31,513 bases of DNA from CALARM01 sp964431735 (lineage in GTDB: Bacteria; Vulcanimicrobiota; SpSt-956; JAKJGF01). The position numbers were made by a program, and so were the translations under genes. The notes below the pieces were generated by a model. The model worked only from the letters and a program-made list of their open reading frames with translations. It ran no database searches and had not been told where the DNA came from. The stretch covers positions 1-31,513 of the forward strand of contig CAYSLJ010000082.1 of NCBI GenBank assembly GCA_964431735.1, in the 5' to 3' direction. Positions 15,850-22,772 of the stretch are shown in pieces (position 1 is the stretch's first letter; each line of letters begins with the position of its first letter).

Positions 15850-16770
15850 TTATGATTTAACCTCTTTATCAGGTTTACTCGCATCAGAAATAATATCCAC
15901 TACATGACCGCCCACTTCTGTGCCTTTATTTATTACTTTTGCTCCGAGTTCTACCAGCTTATATCCACCTACTCCGGCAGCTATAGCCATAACTCCTGCT
16001 CCTACTGCAGCACCTATAAGACCTGCCTGTCCTATAGCTGCTGCGCTCAGATCTTTTACTATGAGTCCGGAAATAAGAGAGCCTGTGCTCCCTATGCTTG
16101 CCCCTACGACTGCTCCTCCGGGAAGGGCAAGGAAACTGGCCACTCCGCCTGCAGTCATTGCCACGGCATTACCGAGTTTGCCCATTTCATATTTCTTTTT
16201 AAGTTCAGGTTTATCTACAATCTGCGGAGTTTTATCACCCATAAGGCCTGCAGGAAGTCCTATGGCATAACCTGGTATAAGTCCTGCTGTTCTGCCTAAC
16301 TTATATCCTATAACACCTGCTCCGAGACCGGCACATGCAGAACCTATAACCACACCTGCTTTACCTACGGCTCCGGCAGACCCAAGGACTGTTTTTACTA
16401 TATCCATCCCTGTCTGGCCTGTAAGTATTGCAGCAGCAGGACCGAGAGCAAGGCCTATTGTACTGCCTCCTACAAGACCTCCTGCTATACCGCTGTAAAG
16501 CCCCAGCGTTCCCAGACCAATACCTGTAGCCACCCCTATGGGAGAAGCTATCTTATCGGCTGTTTTGGAAGCGATTTCCATAGTGGTAGGAGTATGAATT
16601 TCTTCATTTGGCTTCAAATTTTTCAACACAACATTTTTCGGAAGAGCCACTTCTTCCTTATCTGCGCCACTGGCAACAAAACCATCTTTTGGTTCTACAG
16701 ACTTATCTTCACCTCTGACCTTTCCTGCAGTCACAGGGAGTATCTGTGTAGTATTTGTATTAATTTTCAT
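15850..16770 (-). CDS. Glycine-zipper protein without coiled coil (operon gene 1)
   Basis: 306 residues; ATG with AAGGAGGT 6 nt upstream. VEPKDGFVASGADKEEV at 25-41 carries the shared motif. Residues about 76-180 and 200-275 hold the two glycine-zipper blocks found in genes 2 and 4 (for example PIGVATGIGLGTLGLYSG), with SGLIVKDLSAAAIG (about 234-247) at the position of their IAKDVALS linker. It then stops about 35 residues later, so it looks like the paralog without the coiled-coil arm. The 27-nt gap to gene 2 supports co-transcription. As the first gene it follows the putative operon promoter. The likely location is a membrane; partner subunits may be the other operon products. Confidence 0.83.
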   Translation of the reverse strand: MKINTNTTQILPVTAGKVRGEDKSVEPKDGFVASGADKEEVALPKNVVLKNLKPNEEIHTPTTMEIASKTADKIASPIGVATGIGLGTLGLYSGIAGGLVGGSTIGLALGPAAAILTGQTGMDIVKTVLGSAGAVGKAGVVIGSACAGLGAGVIGYKLGRTAGLIPGYAIGLPAGLMGDKTPQIVDKPELKKKYEMGKLGNAVAMTAGGVASFLALPGGAVVGASIGSTGSLISGLIVKDLSAAAIGQAGLIGAAVGAGVMAIAAGVGGYKLVELGAKVINKGTEVGGHVVDIISDASKPDKEVKS

Positions 16771-16809
16771 CGCACAACCTCCTTAATTTTATTATATCTT
16801 TATAATTTT

Positions 16810-16840
16810 ATTATAATAAAAAAAAAACTCGTGTAAACAA
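16810..16840 (-). promoter_or_regulatory. Candidate promoter of the glycine-zipper operon
   Basis: On the minus strand TTGTTT (16840-16835) precedes TATTAT (16818-16813) by 16 nt, with an overlapping TATAAT at 16815-16810 at 19 nt. A T-tract lies between the boxes. The start codon is about 40 nt downstream. AT-richness makes chance matches likely. Confidence 0.35.
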
Positions 16841-16903
16841 GTTTATGTTAACAGATTGTTAACTTTTTACAGAGAAAATCGTTGTGATAGCATGATATTC
16901 AGA

Positions 16904-16961
16904 AGAGTGAGTAGTGAATAGTGAAGGGTGAAAATTACCCGTCACGCATCACGCATCACAA
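16904..16961. repeat. Mixed heptamer array (GTGAATA type facing GTCACGC type)
   Basis: GAGTGAG, TAGTGAA, TAGTGAA, GGGTGAA units are followed by reversed units (CCGTCAC, GCATCAC, GCATCAC). The two heptamer families are thus joined in one inverted arrangement within a gene-free stretch. Confidence 0.75.
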
Positions 16962-17010
16962 CTATAGTATATATTACTGAGGTGAGTATAAATAATGCAT
17001 ATTTTATTCT

Positions 17011-17045
17011 CGTGACGCTTAACGCGTAACGCGTGACGGGAGGAT
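17011..17045. repeat. GTRACGC heptamer cassette with GAGGAT end
   Basis: Four units beginning CGTGACGC and ending GACGGGAGGAT, in the order G, A, A, G at the variable third base. GAGGATGC just downstream pairs with GCATCCTC-like sequence at 17055-17064 (GAGGATG...CATCCTC), a small hairpin. Confidence 0.8.
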
Positions 17046-17213
17046 GCAATTTATTACATCCTCATGCTCAGGTCAGTAACATCTCAAATAATTTTTTGCC
17101 AGAACTGTGATATTCATAACTGGAACAGGTCAGGAATATCTGATATAATTATTTCCACTGAAGTTATAATTGGTTTCATAAACAATTCATAATCAGCAAG
17201 GAGTGAATAGTAA

Positions 17214-17316
17214 GGAGTTGTAAAAAAATAACCTTATCATATTTAAAATCGTGACGCGTAACGCGTAACGCGAGGATAAAAACCATAATTTTCCAGAGTT
17301 ATTTTCTTACAATCCC
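17214..17316. repeat. Miniature inverted-repeat element, family B, complete copy with TAA target duplication
   Basis: 103 bp. Left end GGAGTTGTAAAAAAATAACC; the right end GTTATTTTCTTACAATCCC is its imperfect inverse. TAA flanks both sides (17211-17213 and 17317-17319), consistent with a 3-bp target duplication. The centre carries a GTRACGC cassette (17250-17277). An inverted copy lies at 22211-22320, and partial copies at both ends of the window. Confidence 0.8.
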
Positions 17317-17367
17317 TAAGTAATGTCCTATCCTTTTCACTTTTCACTATAACAGGCATTACCGTAT

Positions 17368-17430
17368 CGGTTACAACCAGATATGAAAATGAATAGACAG
17401 TGGAGCATAAAACTTCATCATTTTCATATA
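17368..17430. repeat. 63-bp inverted repeat, left copy (partner 21257-21319)
   Basis: This 63-bp stretch matches the reverse complement of 21257-21319 without gaps and with about 7 differences by my alignment. Each copy is itself palindromic at its core: ATATGAAAATGA and TCATTTTCATAT form a 12-bp stem. The pair brackets the gene at 17449-21249, ending 18 nt before its start codon. Confidence 0.85.
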
Positions 17431-17448
17431 AAATTACAAGGTAAAAAA

Positions 17449-20400
17449 ATGAAAAAAATATTGATCCTGTTTATATTACTTATTACCATAAAAACAGATA
17501 TTCTTATGGCCTCAGGAAAAACATTCAATGAATTCATAGTGCCGGCAGGTAAAGACTTAAGAGCTATTATTACAGGTGATTTCGATCACAATCACATATC
17601 AGACATAGCACTCTGTGATTATAAACTGAACTGTGTAAGTATATTACTCGGACAAAAAAACGGTAAATTCGCGACATATTCCTATCCTGTAGGACAGAAT
17701 CCGGTAGCCATTACATCGGGAGATTTTAACAGTGACGGCAATACAGACCTGATTGCACTGAACAGTGCTTTAAATGAACTGGTATTTTTATACGGCACAG
17801 GAGACGGGAAATTCATAGTAAAAAAAGAAGAAAGTTTTTATAAAAATAAAATTTCACTTATTTCATCCTGTGATTTTAATGGAGACGGGAAAACGGATCT
17901 TATTACAGGAGGAAAAGATACAGGTATATCAATTTTCAGAGGAGAGGGAAACGGAACATTCACAGAAGAAGCAGTATACGGGAATATACAGAATCCTGTA
18001 GATATTACTATGGATGATTTTAACATGGACGGTATAACCGACATAGCTGTTATTGATAATATTTCAAAAAATCCCTCTCCCGTCATGCCCGATATGGGTG
18101 ACCATAAAAAAAGGGAAGTACAGGAAATTGTTATAATTACAGTAGGAGAAAATGGCAGAAGAGACACTTTTAAAGGAGGAGCAGGAGAATTAGGCCATAT
18201 CAGGTCATGTTATTTCAATGATGATATATACCCTGATCTGGTAATTTCAAATCCAGGTCAAAATCAGGTTATAGTTATGTTAAATCTCGGACAGGGAACG
18301 TTTGGTGAAAAAAAAATTATAACTACAGGCAGTACGCCGGAAGGACTGGATATTAAAGATATAAATGAAGACGGTTTTGCAGAAATAATTACTGCCGATT
18401 GGGGAAGTAATACAATAAGTATATATGAACAGAATAAAATTACGTCATATAAAACAGGAAACAATCCCGATCTGGTTGCTACCGGAGATTTTAACGGTGA
18501 TAATATTATAGATATAGTGTCACTATCTGCCGGAGATGGCTATATATATATATTATGGGGAGTCGGTTCAGGAGAGTTTTTTGATGGCACCTGCGGTATA
18601 ACAGGAGAAAGTCCCCTTTCACTCTGTAAAGGAGATTTCAATAATGACGTAATAACTGATATAATAACGGCCAATTCATTATCACAGGACTTAAGTATTC
18701 TGTTCGGTAGAGGAGATGGTACATTTTACGGCTTTCCTGTCAGAACAAGAGAATATCCTTCATGTGTAATAACAGAAGATTTTAACAGAGACGGTAATAT
18801 GGATCTGGCCGTTGTAAATAAACTCTATAACGGCATAACAGTTCACCTGGGAAATGGCAGAGGAGAATTTTCAGATAAATGGTCAGGGAAAACAGGAAAA
18901 AGACCATGTGATGTAATTTCTGGAGATTTTAACTGTGACGGTCATATAGATCTGGCAGTGGTTAATTCAAAATCAAACAGTATTTCCATTCTTACAGGTC
19001 ACGGAGACGGAACATTCGAAAAAGGTGATGTTTATAATACAGGAGAAGAGCCTGTAAAGATCATAAGAGGAGATTTTAACTGTGATAAAAAAGAAGATAT
19101 TGCCTGTGCCGAAAGTATTTCTAAAAAAATTTCACTCTTTCCGGGAAAGGGAGACGGCACATTTTTACCTCCTCTGATTTTTCCACTAGAAGGTACACCT
19201 GTATATATTATATCAGACGACAGAAGCGGTATTACAGATCTTATAGCGGCAGATTACGATAACAAAAAACTGGTTCTCTTCAAAGGTGACAGGAGTAAAT
19301 TCCTTATAAATACCGGAGAAATAAATCTTCATGGGAAACCTGTATGTCTGACATTATGGGAAGATGGTATTCTGGCGGCATGTGAAGAAAATATACTTAC
19401 TCTTATAGAAAACTTCTCTCTAAAGACAGATTTTTTTACAGAAAATTCTCCCCTGGCATGTATAACAGGAAATTTCTTATCAAATACAGGAGAAGACATA
19501 GTATATTTAACAAAAGATGAACAGTATATAAAATTGCTTATAAATAAAAAACATCTTGAAGGGTTACAGAAAAACAGGAAAGAAAGAAAAAATACCATAA
19601 AAAACTCGGAAGATTTTCTATCTAAAGGTATTTATTATAAAAAGCAGGGAAATTATGCTTATGCCAGAGAAAATTATGAAAAATCTCTGAAATTAAATCC
19701 CGAATCAAAGCAAATATATTACAGGATTGGTCTTCTGGAGGAAAAATCAGGTAACCCGGATAGAGCCATAAAATTTTATCAAAAAGTCCTTAACCTTACT
19801 TCCATCAAAAGAGAATATGAACTATCTGAAGAAACACTTTCAGAACTCAATTCTCACCTCGGTTACTGTTATTACAGAACAGGGAAAACAGAAGAAGGTA
19901 AAGCATTATGCAGAAGAGAACAGGATAAAAATCCTCTTGCTCTCTTTACCCTTGGCCTTATTTATTTACAGAAAGATGAACATACCCTTGCTCTTCATAC
20001 ATTTAAAAAATATCTTAACAGTAATTTTCTATGTGATTACGAGAAACAAAATGTTATAGAAGCGAGAGAATTTATAGCAGAACTGGAATTAAAATACATG
20101 GGAGACTGGCTTCCTCTCATAAAAAAGCTGGGGGAACCGGGGAATAAAGAAGTAATAGAAAAACTTAAATCATATACAAACTATAAAGCCATAGAAGAAC
20201 TTATAAAAACATACAGAAAAATTATTTCTACTGACAAAACCATTACTCAGAGAATTTTACCTGCTCTGGAAGAACTGCTTTCTGACCACATAAAAGAACC
20301 ATGGAAAAAAAATGGCTTTACTGCTCCTGAGGAGCTCTATTACTCCGATAAAACTGTTTATATAACTCCATACAATGACAGCGAAAAATCCTGTTTTTAT

Positions 20401-21249
20401 AAATCGGAAGACAGGGGGCTGACGTGGATAAAATTACTGGAAACAGATAGAATAATAAACTCTGTTACATTTATGAAACCTGATATAATAATAGTTTTCA
20501 CAGGAGATAGTTCTGAAGGATCCATACTCAGAAGTTCCGACGGAGGACTTACATGGGAACATGTTATGGAAACTTCGTCGTCTGTAAAAAAGGTTTTATT
20601 ATCAGGCAATATGTTATATATTCTTACAGAAAAAAGCGGTCTCTTTGCATCAAAAGATTCCGGCATCAACTGGTATTTATGCGGTTATGAACCGGAACCT
20701 GCAGGACAACAGTTACCGTATGTTCCACAAAATTCCATAGTGGTAAATAAAATTAAAAACTGGGCAGAGGAACTGGAAGAAGAAGGAAAAATTAATATAG
20801 AAAAAATCTTTAAAAACAGTAAAGGAAGCTTTTTTGTTTTACTGTCGAAAAATTACTATAATCTGAATAAAGAATTAATAACATATAATTACATAATAAA
20901 AAGTGATGATGGCGGCAATACCTGGGAAAGCGTAAAATTTCCCGTAAAAGAAAATCATAAAGATCTTTATGTTTCTTACAAAATAAACAATAAAAATATC
21001 TTTCCATACAGAAGTAAAGGAAAAGGGTTAATTATTTTTTCAATGAACCAGAAAGGAGAATTCTATATAAAATATAATGGAGATATAGATCTTTACAGAT
21101 CTCCCGATGAAGGGGAAAACTGGCAAATTATACCATCTGTTCCGGGAAATAAAATCTACAATATCGATACAGGTAATCAGGAAATTATAAAAGTTACCAC
21201 AGAAAGGGGACTTTTTACAAGTACAGACGGAGGAGTTACCTGGGATTGA
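17449..21249 (+). CDS. Secreted FG-GAP/VCBS + TPR + Asp-box (BNR) repeat protein
   Basis: 1266 residues from ATG 17449 (AAGG upstream; gives a clean signal peptide MKKILILFILLITIKT). An upstream ATG at 17383 lies inside the inverted repeat and is unlikely. Residues about 30-620 contain 10 or more FG-GAP/VCBS blades with Ca-binding loops of the form DFNGDGKTDL, DFNRDGNMDL and DINEDGFAEI. Residues about 715-800 contain TPRs (GIYYKKQGNYAYARENYEKS and the following unit). From about 984 there are six Asp boxes S-x-D-x-G-x-T-W (for example SSDGGLTWEHV, STDGGVTWD), typical of BNR/sortilin-like propellers. The protein stops directly after the last Asp-box Trp-Asp, mid-blade, where the right inverted repeat begins, so the 3' end may have been trimmed. 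Probably an exported adhesion or monitoring protein; no enzymatic motif seen. Confidence 0.88.
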   Translation: MKKILILFILLITIKTDILMASGKTFNEFIVPAGKDLRAIITGDFDHNHISDIALCDYKLNCVSILLGQKNGKFATYSYPVGQNPVAITSGDFNSDGNTDLIALNSALNELVFLYGTGDGKFIVKKEESFYKNKISLISSCDFNGDGKTDLITGGKDTGISIFRGEGNGTFTEEAVYGNIQNPVDITMDDFNMDGITDIAVIDNISKNPSPVMPDMGDHKKREVQEIVIITVGENGRRDTFKGGAGELGHIRSCYFNDDIYPDLVISNPGQNQVIVMLNLGQGTFGEKKIITTGSTPEGLDIKDINEDGFAEIITADWGSNTISIYEQNKITSYKTGNNPDLVATGDFNGDNIIDIVSLSAGDGYIYILWGVGSGEFFDGTCGITGESPLSLCKGDFNNDVITDIITANSLSQDLSILFGRGDGTFYGFPVRTREYPSCVITEDFNRDGNMDLAVVNKLYNGITVHLGNGRGEFSDKWSGKTGKRPCDVISGDFNCDGHIDLAVVNSKSNSISILTGHGDGTFEKGDVYNTGEEPVKIIRGDFNCDKKEDIACAESISKKISLFPGKGDGTFLPPLIFPLEGTPVYIISDDRSGITDLIAADYDNKKLVLFKGDRSKFLINTGEINLHGKPVCLTLWEDGILAACEENILTLIENFSLKTDFFTENSPLACITGNFLSNTGEDIVYLTKDEQYIKLLINKKHLEGLQKNRKERKNTIKNSEDFLSKGIYYKKQGNYAYARENYEKSLKLNPESKQIYYRIGLLEEKSGNPDRAIKFYQKVLNLTSIKREYELSEETLSELNSHLGYCYYRTGKTEEGKALCRREQDKNPLALFTLGLIYLQKDEHTLALHTFKKYLNSNFLCDYEKQNVIEAREFIAELELKYMGDWLPLIKKLGEPGNKEVIEKLKSYTNYKAIEELIKTYRKIISTDKTITQRILPALEELLSDHIKEPWKKNGFTAPEELYYSDKTVYITPYNDSEKSCFYKSEDRGLTWIKLLETDRIINSVTFMKPDIIIVFTGDSSEGSILRSSDGGLTWEHVMETSSSVKKVLLSGNMLYILTEKSGLFASKDSGINWYLCGYEPEPAGQQLPYVPQNSIVVNKIKNWAEELEEEGKINIEKIFKNSKGSFFVLLSKNYYNLNKELITYNYIIKSDDGGNTWESVKFPVKENHKDLYVSYKINNKNIFPYRSKGKGLIIFSMNQKGEFYIKYNGDIDLYRSPDEGENWQIIPSVPGNKIYNIDTGNQEIIKVTTERGLFTSTDGGVTWD

Positions 21250-21256
21250 TAGAATT

Positions 21257-21319
21257 TATATGAAAATGATGAAGTCTTATACTTCACTGTTTGTTAATTT
21301 TCATATCTGGTTGTGACCG
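21257..21319. repeat. 63-bp inverted repeat, right copy (partner 17368-17430)
   Basis: Reverse complement of the left copy with about 89% identity. The core folds on itself (ATATGAAAAT with ATTTTCATAT, inner GAAGT/ACTTC), so it could also act as a hairpin in the transcript ending 7 nt earlier. Confidence 0.85.
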
Positions 21320-21394
21320 CTCTGGTCATAGCTGTTAGTAGGGATACTCATTGACGGACTATTCTATTACAAACTATAAAACAGGAGTGTCAAC

Positions 21395-22210
21395 ATGATT
21401 ATTGAAACACAGGAAATCACATCTAAATATTTAAAAAATACAAGAAAACTATATACTCTATTGCCACCGGGGTATAATAAAAATGAGGACAGACTTTATC
21501 CCGTATTTTATATGAATGATGGCCAGAATCTTTATACCATCGAGCAGGAAGGTCAGTGGTTCAAAAAATGGAATATGGATGTAATAGTAGAAACTATGCT
21601 TGAAAAAAATTATATGGAAGAAATAGTTGTTGTAGGAATAGCCAATACAAAGAGGAGAGAATATGAATACACTCCTACCTATGATATGTTAGAACAGGGC
21701 GGAGGGGGAGCAAATCTATATATGAAATTTGTAATAGATGAAGTAAAACCTCTCATAGAAAAATCTTACAGGGTCCACAGTCATCGTGACCATATAGCTT
21801 TCGGAGGTTCATCACTGGGAGGCATACTTACTCTTTATGCAGGAATTAAACACTCTTCGGTTTTCAGTAAACTGGCAGTCATTTCACCTTCTCTGTGGTG
21901 GGATTTCGGTGTTATGTTTGATCTCACTCGAAACTGGGAGGTAGATCCTTCTACTCTGAAAATATGGCTTGACATAGGCAGGAAAGAAGGTACTGTTACA
22001 AGAAAAGAGAATCTGAACAAAATATTGAAAGAAATATACAGACCTGTTCATTTTAACAGAGTTTTGAGAGATATACTCATAAAAAAAGGCTTTGTGAAAA
22101 ACAAAAATTTCAAATGTATAGAAGATGTAAAAGGACTTCATGACGAATATTCGTGGGGCAGGAGAATGTATCCCATGCTCAGGTTCTTTTTCCCTAAAAA
22201 AGATATTTAA
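21395..22210 (+). CDS. Alpha/beta-hydrolase, esterase D/Fes-type putative esterase
   Basis: 271 residues; ATG preceded by AGGAGT. The fold matches the putative-esterase (enterochelin esterase/esterase D-like) family: LPPGYNKN and YPVFYMNDGQNLY at the start, nucleophile Ser140 in GGSSLGG (138-142 is G-x-S-x-G), Asp193 in IWLDIGRKEG and His249 in GLHDEYSWGRR as the likely triad. ISPSLWWD after the elbow is also typical. No signal peptide, so cytoplasmic; the substrate is unknown. It follows the FG-GAP gene by 145 nt with repeat DNA between, so it is probably transcribed on its own. The stop codon TAA (22208-22210) is also the target triplet of the family B element that follows, so the present C-terminus may have been set by that insertion. 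Confidence 0.87.
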   Translation: MIIETQEITSKYLKNTRKLYTLLPPGYNKNEDRLYPVFYMNDGQNLYTIEQEGQWFKKWNMDVIVETMLEKNYMEEIVVVGIANTKRREYEYTPTYDMLEQGGGGANLYMKFVIDEVKPLIEKSYRVHSHRDHIAFGGSSLGGILTLYAGIKHSSVFSKLAVISPSLWWDFGVMFDLTRNWEVDPSTLKIWLDIGRKEGTVTRKENLNKILKEIYRPVHFNRVLRDILIKKGFVKNKNFKCIEDVKGLHDEYSWGRRMYPMLRFFFPKKDI

Positions 22211-22320
22211 GGGACTGTAAGAAAATAACTCTGGAAAATTATGTTTTTTGTCCTCGCGTCACGCGTTACGCGTTACGCATCACGATTTTAAATATGATAA
22301 GGTTATTTTTTTACAACTCC
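22211..22320. repeat. Miniature inverted-repeat element, family B, inverted copy with TAA target duplication
   Basis: 110 bp, reverse orientation relative to 17214-17316 and very similar through both ends and the cassette flanks. TAA at 22208-22210 and 22321-22323 flank it. The heptamer block has one more unit than the other copy. Confidence 0.82.
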
Positions 22321-22329
22321 TAAGCACTG

Positions 22330-22711
22330 GATAGTGTTTTTTTACGACAGGCAGTTTTACTTTTACTGGAAATTGCACTTAGAACCTATCCGAAAAGTAA
22401 TATTTATTCTACACCCTTCCGGTGGGTGAGGCTCTGGAGAAAAATATATACCGTATTAACAGTAATTTATAAATTAAACAAATGTAATATCGTAGCAGTC
22501 TGTAATAAGAGTTTTTTTGCAAGAGGATTATAGATTTTTCGGAAGAGCCTCACCCACCGGAAGGTATTTGATGACTTTTCGGATAGGCTCTTAATAGTGA
22601 AAAGTGAAAAGCAAGTAAAATCCATTTTTTTTCACTTTTCACTCTGAATATTTTGTGATAAATTTCTTTTTCCATTGTATATAAAATCACCTGTCATTTT
22701 TAAACACAATC
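22330..22711. repeat. Miniature inverted-repeat element, family A, copy 2, split by a nested element
   Basis: Shares GTTTTTTTACGACAGG at the left and TCACCTGTCATTTTTAAAC at the right with copy 1 at 577-791, including the inner TTCACTTTTCACTCTGAATAT stretch. It is longer only because another element (22382-22590) is inserted in it. Confidence 0.7.
22382..22590. repeat. Nested miniature element with about 48-bp terminal inverted repeats and TTA duplication
   Basis: Left end GAACCTATCCGAAAAGT, with TTCCGGTGGGTGAGGCTCT further in; the right end is the inverse (AGAGCCTCACCCACCGGAA and ACTTTTCGGATAGGCTC). TTA at 22379-22381 and 22591-22593 flank it. Removing it plus one TTA restores a family A element like copy 1. 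There is no open frame. 3-bp TNA duplications are known for the IS1031 group of IS5; the parent here is inferred, not shown. Confidence 0.82.
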
Positions 22712-22715
22712 AATA

Positions 22716-22744
22716 TTGTAATGATATATATTCTATGATATTAT
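22716..22744 (+). promoter_or_regulatory. Candidate promoter of the kinase gene
   Basis: TTGTAA (22716-22721) and TATTAT (22739-22744) with 17-nt spacing, about 29 nt before the ATG at 22773. It begins immediately beyond the right end of the family A element. Confidence 0.4.
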
Positions 22745-22772
22745 GTAAAGAAAAAATATTTTGGTGAAATGA

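Noticed and set aside
17041..17213. Search for a small RNA or tRNA in the long gap upstream of the FG-GAP gene
   Set aside because: Only a short GAGGATG/CATCCTC hairpin and repeat fragments are visible; no cloverleaf or conserved RNA fold recognised.
21351..21380. TTGACG and TATAAA at 18-nt spacing before the esterase
   Set aside because: Good boxes, but the expected transcription start would fall on the Shine-Dalgarno sequence, leaving almost no leader; not scored as a promoter.
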